Origin: CAUZJF01 sp965248605
GTDB lineage: Bacteria > Chloroflexota > Dehalococcoidia > Lucifugimonadales > CAUZJF01
Length of the DNA: 64,000 nt
Assembly (NCBI GenBank): GCA_965248605.1
Contig: CBDFJV010000007.1
Span: forward strand, 2,294,001-2,358,000
Direction: 5' to 3'
In this document: positions 8,538-17,378 of the stretch, piece after piece
Position numbering within the stretch: the stretch's first letter is position 1
Layout of the letters: every line of letters starts with the position of its first letter
Program-made: the position numbers and the translations under genes
Notes under the pieces: generated by a model
What the model was told of the DNA's origin: nothing
What the model saw: the letters and a program-made list of their open reading frames with translations, nothing else
The model's database searches: none

Positions 8538-9399
8538 AGGCAACCTCCACACCCACACAAGCGGCCTCGGGTCGGACGGGCCCGCCTCGCCGGAGAACGT
8601 CGTGCGCTGGTACACGGACCACGGCTACGATTTCCTGGCGATCACCGACCACAACGTCTTCAGCCCTGTCGAGAGCGACGATCTCGTGATGGTCCGGGGC
8701 GAGGAAGTCGGCTTAGGGACCGTGCACATCAATGGGTTCGGCATCTCGAGGACCGTCGAGTTTGTTGAGATAGACGAGGTAGTCCCGAGGATCCAGGCCA
8801 ACGTCGACGCGATCCTCGATGCCGGCGGAATCGCGTCTCTGAACCATCCCAATTTTCGGTGGGGCTTCAATCACGAGCACATCACCCAGGTGACCGGACC
8901 CGCCCTCATGGAAGTGTACAACGCCGGCGGTCTGACCAAGAACAGCGACGGTGCTCCCGGCAAGCCAAGCTGCGAGGAGATCTGGGACAAGGTCCTTACT
9001 ACGGGCCAGCGTATATATGCCATCGCTACGGACGACGCCCACACCTATGACGAGTTCACGCTTGAAAAGGCCAATCCCGGTCGTGCTTGGGTCTACGTTC
9101 GGGCTACCGATCTGACCGAGGACACGGTCATTGAAGCTCTCTCGTCTGGGAACTTCTACGCTTCGACAGGGGTAGCGCTCGCGGACCTCGACATCTCGTC
9201 TGGCTCAGTCTCATTAGCGATAGAGCCTGATGGTACCCAGCAATTCACAACACGGTTCTTTGGAAAAGGAGGGACCGTCCTGTTGGAGGACAGCGGCTTG
9301 TGGCCGTCGTACTCGATTCGGGGCGATGAAGAGTACGTGAGGGCGACCGTCCTGTCGTCGTCGGGAGCAAGAGTGTGGACGCAGCCGCTTTTCTTATAG
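8515..9399 (+). CDS. PHP-domain metal-dependent hydrolase
   Basis: The N-terminus has the PHP metal-binding motifs: GNLHTHTSG, then FLAITDHNVF, a histidine in ASLNHPNF, and Asp-Asp-Ala-His in AIATDDAHTYD near residue 175. This fits a stand-alone PHP phosphoesterase such as a histidinol-phosphatase or nucleotide phosphatase type. The C-terminal 80 residues form an extra beta-rich segment. TTG 8515 is spaced well from GGAG, while ATG 8524, three codons in, is an alternative. Both overlap the kinase gene, so kinase and hydrolase are probably one operon. Confidence 0.75.
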   Translation: MNPMRWYKGNLHTHTSGLGSDGPASPENVVRWYTDHGYDFLAITDHNVFSPVESDDLVMVRGEEVGLGTVHINGFGISRTVEFVEIDEVVPRIQANVDAILDAGGIASLNHPNFRWGFNHEHITQVTGPALMEVYNAGGLTKNSDGAPGKPSCEEIWDKVLTTGQRIYAIATDDAHTYDEFTLEKANPGRAWVYVRATDLTEDTVIEALSSGNFYASTGVALADLDISSGSVSLAIEPDGTQQFTTRFFGKGGTVLLEDSGLWPSYSIRGDEEYVRATVLSSSGARVWTQPLFL

Positions 9400-9542
9400 G
9401 ACCACGACTATAGGTTGGTCTAGCATGGCCACTCGCCGTACAGTCGTACCGGTTGCGTGATAATCGGCTCTTAACTACGATGTGTGCCAAGTCGACGGTA
9501 TTGGCCCGAGGTCGACCAACGCCCACTGGAGTGAGGACTGAT

Positions 9543-10604
9543 ATGAGCAAGAAGTGGCGCTTGAGCTGGACGATGCAGGCGTGTTTCGCGGTCTTCGTCG
9601 CCCTATCGTGTGGTGGTGGAGATGGTGGAGATGAGGTAGAGGAGGAACCTACCCGACTTCCCGCACAAGCCGCCGCTGGGGGAGGGGACACCGGGGATAG
9701 GATAGAGGGCACCAACCAACCCTTGGCGGCCAACCCAGGCGAGGCCACGGAGATCGCCTTCACCGCAGACGGCGCCGGTGTACAGGGACCCGACGCGGCG
9801 CCTGCCGGGTGGGTCCGCATACTCCTCGAAAACAAAAGTGACAGCGACCAGCACTTGGCCCTTGTGAGATTGACCGGCGGCAAGACCGCCGACGATCTGA
9901 CGGCCTTGATCCAGCAGGACCCCAAGGCGCCGCTGCCCGACTGGGCGCTGCCGTCCGGTGGGCCCGCCGACACTTCGCCTGGCGTAACGGCCGTAGTGAC
10001 TCAGAATCTCCAGGAGGGCAGCTACGTCTGGGTGACCTACGTCCTGGGCGATGACGAGATCGCCCGGCCTAGCCTGGACTTGATGCGCCCGTTCGAGGTG
10101 ACTGCGTCCTCTGTACCGGGGGTCGAGCCTACAGGTGACGTTGTCTTGTCCATTCTCGACCACGATTACCACGTTCAGGACACTCTAGGTGGTTTCGATC
10201 GATACGAAAGCGGCTCGGGTCTTGAACCCGGTCCCCGGATCATCAAAATCGACAACGAGAGCAATCTGGTCCACGAGGCGAGGATCGCCCTCATAGAGGG
10301 AGGGAAGCAGTCGGGAGACTTTCCGGACCTATACTACATGAGTCCAAAGGGCCGGCCGGCGCGGCTAGGAATCGAGGCGCCACTAGCGCCTTTCCCAGTG
10401 ATCGACGACGACAACAAAGGGCCGGGCGGACCGCCTCCCGGGACAGCCGTAGGCGGGGTGATGGCACTCCAGCCGGGCCAGGTCGCCTACGTTGCCGTAG
10501 AGCTTCAGGCGGGTTGGTATTTCGTCTACGACATGCTGGAAGATACCGAGATTCAGGCGCCACATCTTTTCCGACCGACGGCGCTGGAGTTCGGGGTCCG
10601 ATAG
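9543..10604 (+). CDS. secreted lipoprotein with two cupredoxin-like halves, paralog A
   Basis: This 353-residue protein starts at ATG 9543 after GGAG. A signal peptide ends in VALSC, so the mature N-terminus is a lipidated Cys followed by a Gly/Asp/Glu-rich linker. Two beta-rich halves follow (about 60-185 and 195-353). Each has a conserved strand pair of the type GWVRILLENKSDSDQHLALV or IIKIDNESNLVHEARIALIE, reminiscent of plastocyanin-like folds in Chloroflexota and Actinobacteria, but no copper ligand set is obvious. The next gene downstream is a close tandem paralog. Function unknown. Confidence 0.65.
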   Translation: MSKKWRLSWTMQACFAVFVALSCGGGDGGDEVEEEPTRLPAQAAAGGGDTGDRIEGTNQPLAANPGEATEIAFTADGAGVQGPDAAPAGWVRILLENKSDSDQHLALVRLTGGKTADDLTALIQQDPKAPLPDWALPSGGPADTSPGVTAVVTQNLQEGSYVWVTYVLGDDEIARPSLDLMRPFEVTASSVPGVEPTGDVVLSILDHDYHVQDTLGGFDRYESGSGLEPGPRIIKIDNESNLVHEARIALIEGGKQSGDFPDLYYMSPKGRPARLGIEAPLAPFPVIDDDNKGPGGPPPGTAVGGVMALQPGQVAYVAVELQAGWYFVYDMLEDTEIQAPHLFRPTALEFGVR

Positions 10605-11126
10605 CCTTGGTGCTCGCTCTCGCAGCGAACGGAGCGAGGACTGATATGAGCAAACGCTGGTTGGTGACGGTGCAGGCATGTCTCCTGGTCGCCGCTGCCC
10701 AGTCCTGTGGGAGTGGGACAGTGGAGCCCACCAAGGTGCCCGCACAAGCCTCGCCCACGGCCGGGGACACCGTGGGAAGGGTAGAGGGGACCAGCCAGAT
10801 CCTGGCGGCCGATCCAGGCGAGGCGACGGAGATCGCCTTCACGATCGACGGCGCCGGTGTACCGGGACCCGACTCGGTGTCTGCCGGATGGGTCCGCATC
10901 AGTTTCGAGAACAAAGGCAACTCCGACCGGCATATGGCTCTTGTACAGCTGACCGGCGGCAAGACTGCGGGGGACCTCAGGTCTTTCATCGAGCATGACC
11001 CCAGTTCGCCGCTGCCTGAGTGGGCGCTACCGTCAGGTGGCCCCGCTGACACGTCGCCTGGTGTGACTGCCGTGGTGACGCAGAATCTCCAGGAGGGCAG
11101 CTACGTCTGGGTGACGTATGTCTTAG

Positions 11127-12831
11127 CCCGAATCCACCGAAGGACACCGATGGACGGCGTGAGGGCAGCGGAAGGGGGTGGGTGAGGGAGCTACAGGGGG
11201 GGATGGCCTGGGGTCTTGGGGTAGATGGGAGGCCGGCGGCCGGTCTTCAGTCGCCGCACAGGGCCCCTAAGGCCCTATGCGGGAGTTGCGATGCGCGGGA
11301 AGGCGAGAGGATACGCAGCAGGGGACTCTCGCGACCGGGGTGGCGCGAGATTGCGGGGACGTTGGGTCAGTTGCAGGCTGGCTGTCAGGCCGGGAACGGA
11401 ATGGCTTGCAGCCGGGCCAAGGCGCGACTGAACTGGGTTTCCCAAGGCCAGCGCCGGGGGAGATGCAAAGTGAGGCGGCGCGCCGAGCGGGTGATCCGTC
11501 CCACCAGAGCGAAGACCCGCCGCCTGAGGGTCTTGGTGATCACGGTCCGCTCGCCCAGACCAATCCGCGCCGTCCAGCGGGCCAGGTTATGCGCCATCAC
11601 CTGGACCGCCAGCCAGGCGCCGTTGGCGGCGAAGCGCGCCGACGGCATGTGGTTCAGCCCGACGCCGTACTTGAGGTCGCGTATGGCGTTCTCGACCTCG
11701 GCGTGGCGGCGATGATCGGCCTCCAGTTCCAGCGTCTCCCCATCGCGGTCGGTGATGAAGGCGTGATAGCTGTATCTGGCGAAGAGGGCGAGCTGGGAAC
11801 CGGGCGTCGGCTTCACCCGCCGGACAATGAGCCGCACCGGCGCGGCGTCCGGCTTGGTCTGGAACGGGGTGTAAGTCGTCTCGGCGACATCGGCGGCGCC
11901 GTCCGTCCAGTAGGGAATGGGAGTCCAGTCCTCCTGTGGTATCGCCTCGATCAGGTCCCGCAGGCTGGCGCGCTGGCGGATGGTGATAGAGAAGCGGACA
12001 TCCATTTCCCGGCAGGCGGCAACGACAGTGTGGGCGTAGAAGCCGCTGTCGGCCCGCACCGTGAGTTGTCCCCTGGCCCCGCCGTAGCGCACCCGCCCCA
12101 CCGTCTCACGCAGGAAGTGGGCGGCGCCACGGGCGGTGTTGGCCCGGCCCTCGCGCAGCCGGGACATCAGCACCTCGCCGGTGCCGGCGGCAATGGCCAG
12201 CAGCGGGTGATAGCCGCGGGCGCCGGTATAGCCGTGGTGGCGCGCTCCCTCCTTGGCCAGTCCATAGGTCTCGCAGATGGTCGAGTCCAGGTCGATGGTC
12301 AGGGGCGAGTCGCCGGGTCCGGCCCCAGCGGCCCAGGCCCGGGCCAACAACTGGCGGCTCACGCGGTCGAGTTGACGGACATGCCCCCACCGGAAGCTGC
12401 GCAGGAAGGTCCCCAGGGTGGATGGCGCCTTGACCACGCAGCCTAGAACACCGACCGTCCCACCAGCGCGCAGCGCATCGGCGTCGTCGATGCAGTCGCC
12501 GCCTGCCAGCGCGGAAGCGACCAGCGTCAGCATCTTGTCCCCAGTGTTCGCCCGTCCCGGCGCTCCGCCGAGGTCAAGGTGATGGTCGACGAGTTCCCGC
12601 AGGCCCAGGTGCCGGGCTAGGGTGGCCGGCAGGAGCAGGCCGGCATTGGCCACCAGGCGATGGTCGTCAAAGACGATGCGGATACGGTCGGGTTTGTTCT
12701 GTGGCAGCATCTATTGGGTGCTCCTTGTTTCCGGGCAGGTTTCTGTTCCAAAACCATTATCCCAGATTCAGAGGAGCACCCGCTGGCTTCTTCAAGGGCT
12801 GTCCCCAAGGACGTCCTTCGGTGGATTCGGG
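11127..12831 (-). mobile_element. IS1380-family insertion sequence, copy 1
   Basis: The element is 1,705 bases with 19-bp terminal inverted repeats beginning CCCGAATCCACCGAAGGAC. Both sides carry the 5-bp target duplication CTTAG (11122-11126 and 12832-12836). It encodes one transposase on the minus strand. Copy 2 at 31332-33035 is nearly identical; I found one base difference upstream of the transposase and one G in a homopolymer (7 versus 6). The identity implies recent movement. Confidence 0.93.
11385..12710 (-). CDS. IS1380-family transposase, copy 1
   Basis: This 441-residue DDE transposase is identical in sequence to the copy at 31453. The first catalytic Asp lies in LTIDLDSTICETYG, the second in LTVRADSGFYA, and the acidic partner in the HRRHAEVENAIRDLKYG helix, the order expected for IS1380/IS4-type DDE enzymes. 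It starts at ATG 12710. A long antisense frame over the same DNA is a high-GC artefact. Confidence 0.93.
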   Translation of the reverse strand: MLPQNKPDRIRIVFDDHRLVANAGLLLPATLARHLGLRELVDHHLDLGGAPGRANTGDKMLTLVASALAGGDCIDDADALRAGGTVGVLGCVVKAPSTLGTFLRSFRWGHVRQLDRVSRQLLARAWAAGAGPGDSPLTIDLDSTICETYGLAKEGARHHGYTGARGYHPLLAIAAGTGEVLMSRLREGRANTARGAAHFLRETVGRVRYGGARGQLTVRADSGFYAHTVVAACREMDVRFSITIRQRASLRDLIEAIPQEDWTPIPYWTDGAADVAETTYTPFQTKPDAAPVRLIVRRVKPTPGSQLALFARYSYHAFITDRDGETLELEADHRRHAEVENAIRDLKYGVGLNHMPSARFAANGAWLAVQVMAHNLARWTARIGLGERTVITKTLRRRVFALVGRITRSARRLTLHLPRRWPWETQFSRALARLQAIPFPA

Positions 12832-13482
12832 CTTAGGCGAAGACGAGATAGCGCGGCCGGGCGTCGACTTGATGCGGCCGTTCGAGGTGACAGCGTCCTC
12901 CACCCCGGGGACGGAGCCCACGGCCGATGTAATCCTGACCATTCTCGACTACGACTACAGTATTCGGGCTACTCGCGATCGATTCGGGAGTGCGGCCATC
13001 CCATCCGGCCCTCGTATCATCAAGCTTGCCAATGACAGCAAGCTGGTCCATGAGGCGAGGATATCCTTGACAGAGGGAGGGAAGCGGTCTGGAGACTTTC
13101 CTGACCTGTACTACTTGGAAATCAAGGGCAGAACAGCAGGGGAGATCTCACCGATTGCGCCGTTCCCGGTTATCGACGAGAACGACAAAGGACCGAGCGG
13201 ACCGCCGCCCGGGACGGCCGTGGGCGGGCTCATGGCGCTTGAGCCGGGTCGGGTTGCATACCTCAGCGTCGAACTTGAGACCGGCTGGTACTTCGTCTAC
13301 GACATGCTGGAAGACGTCGAATTTCAGGCGCCGTATCTCTTCCGTCCGACGCCGCTGGAGTTCTCGGTCCGCTAGCCTGGGGCGCCGATACTAGACCCGG
13401 GGACCGGCATACCCTGCCAGCCGACATACCACACCGCTCTCCAGGCACCGTGTCAGGTGCCTCAGACTAGGGAGGAATCCAG

Positions 13483-13848
13483 GTGAAGAGGATCACGCTG
13501 TCCTATCTGGCCGGATACCTTCTATTCGGCGGCTTGGGTCTGGCCGTCATGCCCGAATTCGCGTTGGACTTGTTCCAATCGAACGGAGACTACGGGGACA
13601 CAATGCCCCGGCTCGTCGGAATGTTTATGATCGCCCTCAGCGGGTTGATCGCGATGTTCGTCTATCTGAAGGACTACAAGTACTATCCCTACTCGGTCTT
13701 CATCCGGACCTTCATCGTCCTGTTCCTATTCTTCCTCTACGCTCGTTCTGACGATCCGCTCTTTCTCGTCCTGAACGCTATCATCCTCGTCGGACTTCTC
13801 CCGTCGGCCTACACACTGGTCCGCGAGCGCATGGGACCCACCTCGTAA
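13483..13848 (+). CDS. small four-helix membrane protein
   Basis: This 121-residue protein starts at GTG 13483 after AGGAGG. Four hydrophobic segments lie at about 5-24, 43-62, 71-88 and 92-111, with few charges except in the first loop (LFQSNGDYGDTMPR). The pattern resembles small DUF4345-like or DoxX-like membrane proteins, but no motif settles it. It follows the two lipoprotein genes and is read in the same direction. Confidence 0.5.
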   Translation: MKRITLSYLAGYLLFGGLGLAVMPEFALDLFQSNGDYGDTMPRLVGMFMIALSGLIAMFVYLKDYKYYPYSVFIRTFIVLFLFFLYARSDDPLFLVLNAIILVGLLPSAYTLVRERMGPTS

Positions 13849-13974
13849 AGCCAACTTCAGGTCAGGACTCCGTGGTAAGCTCGGCTCCCTGAGCGCCCGG
13901 ATGATGGCCGCACGCCGTAGGCTCCTCCAAGTGCTACAATCTCGCGAACATCCCGGAACCGTTGGAGGATCGCT

Positions 13975-15292
13975 GTGAGTAACGTCCCGATGACTCGACC
14001 CGACGAGGTCCTGGCCGTGCACGAGACCAGGTATTTCCATTCGTCCACCTTCGTCGAGCTGCATGACGGGCGGGTACTGCACGCCGCAGGCAAGACATTT
14101 ACCACTTCCGATGACGGCGGCCTTACCTGGTCGGCGGAGTCCCAACGGCGAGATGTCGACGGGAACGAGGTTGGCGGCGGCGGCACCTCTCTCGTGAAGC
14201 TGTCCGGCAAAGGCATCGGTCTGGCCGGCATGCGGCAGGGCAGGGACGACCCCAGGCACGACTCGCACCTCGTGTTCTGGAGGTCCGAGGACGGCGGTGA
14301 AACATGGCAGGCGCCCGTAAGGATCACGCCTCCTGGCGTCGGCACCCACGCTTACCAGGACGTCCTTCTGCGTACTTCTTCGGGCCGCATCATTTTTCCC
14401 GTGTACATATCGCTGGGCCAGGGACACGGCCCCGGAGACGTGAAGCCGCCGGGCAACGGCAAGCTGGTTAACGGCCAGTGGGTCTCTACCGGCGCCCACT
14501 TCTTCGACCCGCACTTCGGCGCCACTCGCGTTTACTACTCCGACGACGATGGCCGCACCTGGCAGATGAACAAAGACGGCGAGCTGATCATCATTCTTGA
14601 TTGGAGCACGAGCTTTAGCTACAACGGCGAGCCGAGCGTCGCCGAGGTGTCGCCGGGAACGCTGCTGCTGATGACCCGGACGGGGCTGGGGCGCCACTTC
14701 CAGGCGTGGTCCTACGACAATGGCGAGACGTGGACCCGGCTTCAGCCCAGCCCGCTGGCAGCCAGCACGACGCCGGCTCAGATCCGGTCGATCCCCGCGA
14801 CCGGCCATCTGCTCATGGTGTGAAACCAGGAGAACGAGGAGGAGATCAAGCGAGGCTACAACCGGACCCGGCTGTCGTCGGCTGTCAGCCGGAACGGCGG
14901 AGGCGTGTGGGAGTTCTTCCAGAACATCGAGTCGATCCACGAGGCCACCCGGGTAGAGCCCGGCCCCGTCCGGGCTGTTCACCCGGAGGAGTACCATTTC
15001 GAGGCCGGTGTGCCCGCGCCCGAGCGTGACCCCCAGCACATCCTCGAATATGACTTCCATGGCCGGTGGGCCTACCCGTCGTTGTTCGTAATGAAGGACC
15101 GGGTACTTGTGGCGTACACCTACTCCTTCTATGAGGAGCATCCCACGGGAGGCCAGACTTTTCAGCAGCCGGGACAAGGAAGGCGCGCCGAACCAGAAGC
15201 TGAAAGTGCTCCCGCTCACGTGGTTCTACGGCGGCAAGGAACCGGCGGACAACCCCTTCCTCCCCAGAGCTCACGAGCCCGCCAGTCCGTAG
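13975..15292 (+). pseudogene. sialidase/neuraminidase-like exo-glycosidase, inactivated twice
   Basis: Asp-box style repeats are visible (SDDGGLTWSAESQ, SEDGGETWQAPV, SDDDGRTWQMN, YDNGETWTRL), typical of six-bladed BNR propellers. The frame from GTG 13975 stops at TGA 14821-14823 inside LLMV-stop-NQENEEE. Many relatives have W-N-Q at that point, so a TGG to TGA change is the simplest reading. The same frame continues to about 15160, where a one-base shift at a T4 run moves the ending (SSRDKEGAP to HEPASP) into another frame, closing at TAG 15290. Two independent lesions argue for a true pseudogene. Confidence 0.7.
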
Positions 15293-15321
15293 TTTGAGGC
15301 TGCCGTCCCAGGTCTGATGGC

Positions 15322-15879
15322 ATGAGCGCCGACCCAGTCTCCGCCTACGTTGCGTTGCTCCGAGGCATCAACGTGGCTGGCAAGAACAGGCTGCAGATGC
15401 GGGACCTTGCCCCGATGTTCGAGCGCGTCGGGTGCGAAGCCGTGCAGACGTACATCCAGAGTGGCAACGTGGTCTTCAAGGCTACGACCGCTCTGGCGGC
15501 GAGAGTCCCGGCTCTCGTTTCGGACGGAATCGAAGAGCGCTTCGGCTATCGCGTGCCCTTGGTGTTGCGAACGGCGGAAGAGCTCCGAGACGTGGTCGAG
15601 AGCAATCCATTCCTGCGCGCGGACTCCGACGTAGGAAAGCTACTCGTCGCGTTTCTCGCCGACGTCCCTGAGCGCAATCGAGTCGAGGCGCTGGACCCTG
15701 ACCGTTCGCCGCCCGACGAATTCCAAGTCCTCGGCCGTGAGGTCTTCCTCCATTTCCCCAACGGTACGGCGCGGAGCAAGCTCTCCAACGACTACTTCGA
15801 GTCGAAGCTGGCAACCACCAGCACGATACGGAACTGGCGGACTGTGACGAAGCTGCTAGCGATGGCCGAAGGTCCGTGA
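15322..15879 (+). CDS. DUF1697 family protein
   Basis: This 185-residue protein has the DUF1697 signature throughout: YVALLRGINVAGKNRLQM at the start, a VQTYIQSGNVVF segment near residue 45, and a C-terminal NGTARSKLSNDYFESKL followed by RNWRTVTKLLAM. The family is widespread and uncharacterised. Length and motif order are complete, so the gene looks intact. It stands alone between the sialidase pseudogene and the HigA gene. Confidence 0.9.
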   Translation: MSADPVSAYVALLRGINVAGKNRLQMRDLAPMFERVGCEAVQTYIQSGNVVFKATTALAARVPALVSDGIEERFGYRVPLVLRTAEELRDVVESNPFLRADSDVGKLLVAFLADVPERNRVEALDPDRSPPDEFQVLGREVFLHFPNGTARSKLSNDYFESKLATTSTIRNWRTVTKLLAMAEGP

Positions 15880-15987
15880 GCGCGGCCTCATTGAGCACAT
15901 CAAGGGACGAACGTAGAGGTGTCTCAGACCCGCCCAGAGGTTACTCCTCAGGCGTGGCAACTACAGCGGATTCTACCAGCCGTCGAA

Positions 15988-16269
15988 CTACTGGTTTTCC
16001 TGCTGGCGCTTGATCAGAGCTTTCGTCAGCTGGGAATCGGTCTCCAGGTTCAACCAGAACCGCGCCGGGATCTCAGGTATCGCAGCCTCGAGCTGCAAGG
16101 CCGTCTCGGCCGTGATGGCCTTCTTCCCGTTCACGATCTCGTTAATTGCGTTCTTGGGCCGGCCCATTCCCGCAGCGAGGTCTTTCTGCGAAATCCCGCG
16201 CGCCTCGATCTCCTCCGCCAGGTACTCCCCCGGAGGAATCGCGACGTCGGGATAGGCTTCGGTTTCCAC
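15988..16269 (-). CDS. higA: HigA-family antitoxin, apparently without a toxin gene
   Basis: This 93-residue XRE-type protein starts at GTG 16269, seven bases after GAGGGG. It opens with the HigA signature PPGEYLAEEIEARGISQKDLA, followed by the recognition helix region NAINEIVNGKKAITAETA and the late ARFWLNLET motif. HigA represses its operon and neutralises HigB. No HigB-like frame is seen upstream: the next 84 bases are non-coding and then a MITE begins at 16354. A plausible promoter (TTGATT, 17 bases, CATTAT on the minus strand) lies just upstream, so it may be an orphan regulator. Confidence 0.8.
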   Translation of the reverse strand: METEAYPDVAIPPGEYLAEEIEARGISQKDLAAGMGRPKNAINEIVNGKKAITAETALQLEAAIPEIPARFWLNLETDSQLTKALIKRQQENQ

Positions 16270-16357
16270 GTGTACACCCCTCGGCTAGATAATGCCGCAT
16301 GCAGCGGCGCCAATCAAGGGTCGATCCAAAGTTCCGTAGATCGCCGATCCAGGCTAG

Positions 16358-16480
16358 TGGTCCAACATCCTAGTATTGAAGGGTTCTGAGGTTACGGCTT
16401 GGTAGGGGCGGGTTTGAAACCCGCCCTGTCGTCGTAGCACGCCAATCTCGGCTACCCCTCATTTCAAAGATTTCGGTCTA
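16358..16480. mobile_element. 123-bp MITE, copy A
   Basis: The element is flanked by CTAG on both sides (16354-16357 and 16481-16484). It is identical base for base to the one at 47692-47814; the identical stretch including flanks is 135 bases. It has no coding capacity. A perfect internal palindrome (GGCGGGTTTGAAACCCGCC) lies near its centre, and its ends are only loosely inverted (TGGTCC and TAGACC). It sits between the HigA promoter and the pentapeptide gene. Confidence 0.8.
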
Positions 16481-16545
16481 CTAGTCTCCATCGTGTAATA
16501 TTCCGGGGCCATCTTTAGGGAGCACCTCGGATTGCGCGAGAAAAC

Positions 16546-17283
16546 ATGATGACTCATCAGGGCGTCACAATCGCCGACGCCGACCAGCTATTCGAGCTAC
16601 TCCGCGAAGGCACCGTATTTCGTGAATGCGTCTTCGATGGGGCTGAGCTGGCGAACGTCGAGGTCGCGGAGCTTGAGCTAGAGAACTGCTCCGCTAGAAG
16701 AGCCGACTTCGCCGGACTCGAATGCCAGACCCTCCGAATCGTCGACGCCACTCTCGGAGAAGCCCTCTTCGACAAGGCGGACATCCAGGAAGCCGAGTTT
16801 CTGAACTCCAATCTGACTTCGGCCAGGTTCAGGAACGCGCGTCTGAACCTCTCCCGGCTCGTCGACTGCGACCTATCCCTGTGCAATTTCGACGGAGCCA
16901 ACTTGTTTGGCGTCGACCTGAGCAGGTCTAGACTCAGCGTCGTCGACTTCAGGGAGACGAAGATGGACGCCGTTACCCTCGACCGGGCGGACCTCAGCAT
17001 GTCCAACTTGAGCTCTAAGGAGTTCAGGAGCTACCAGCTCGTCGGCGTCAACTTCACCGAGGCCGATCTGAGTGGCGCGGACTTCACTCAGGCTACGTTC
17101 GAGGACTGCGACCTCGCGGGAGCCGTCGTCGAAGGCGCAACGTTCGACGGCTCCGACCTACGCGGAGCACGCATCTCGAACTCACAGCTGGACATGGCGA
17201 GCCTCACCGGCGCCATTATGTCGGCCACCCAGGCCCACGACCTGCTGGTGGAGCGCTTCGGCTTGATCATCGTGGGTGACTAG
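16546..17283 (+). CDS. pentapeptide repeat protein
   Basis: This 245-residue protein is built almost entirely of A(D/N)LXX-type pentapeptides, for example SRADLSMSNLS-like runs, the GANLFGVDLSRSRLSVVDF stretch, and EADLSGADFTQATFEDCDL. Such proteins fold as a square right-handed beta-helix; some mimic DNA and protect gyrase, while most have unknown roles. There is no signal peptide or membrane segment. ATG 16546 has no strong ribosome-binding site; a second Met follows at once. Confidence 0.85.
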   Translation: MMTHQGVTIADADQLFELLREGTVFRECVFDGAELANVEVAELELENCSARRADFAGLECQTLRIVDATLGEALFDKADIQEAEFLNSNLTSARFRNARLNLSRLVDCDLSLCNFDGANLFGVDLSRSRLSVVDFRETKMDAVTLDRADLSMSNLSSKEFRSYQLVGVNFTEADLSGADFTQATFEDCDLAGAVVEGATFDGSDLRGARISNSQLDMASLTGAIMSATQAHDLLVERFGLIIVGD

Positions 17284-17378
17284 GTGGGAGGGTCGACCAT
17301 GCACGCTCGGTTCTGTTCGTGTCCGCTATAATCCCAGCCAGCCGTGAACTGACTCCCGCTCAGCAGGAAGGACCACCA

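Larger units (their letters stand above)
10646..13375 (+). pseudogene. secreted lipoprotein, paralog B, interrupted by an IS1380-family element
   Basis: The 5' part (10646-11126) encodes a lipoprotein signal (AAAQSC) and a first half closely matching paralog A, up to VWVTYVL. The 3' part (12836-13375) resumes with GEDEIARPGVDLMRPFEV and ends in FSVR, aligning to the same paralog. Between them lies a 1,705-base IS flanked by CTTAG. Joining base 11126 to base 12837 restores an uninterrupted frame through V-L-G-E-D-E, equivalent to V-L-G-D-D-E in paralog A. The disrupted gene now ends in IS-encoded residues (ARIHRRTPMD). Confidence 0.85.

Noticed and set aside
11277..12446. 389-codon plus-strand frame over IS copy 1 (and its twin at 31717-32886)
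   Set aside because: It is antisense to the transposase, which has clear DDE motifs; the protein is Gly/Pro/Arg-rich without motifs, a normal artefact of GC-rich DNA.
14821..14823. Selenocysteine codon in the sialidase-like gene
   Set aside because: No hairpin follows within 40 bases, the position suits Trp, and a second frameshift lesion lies downstream, so a pseudogene is simpler.
13726..15219. 497-codon minus-strand frame opposite the sialidase pseudogene
   Set aside because: The plus strand has Asp-box repeats and a ribosome-binding site; the antisense protein has no recognisable fold.
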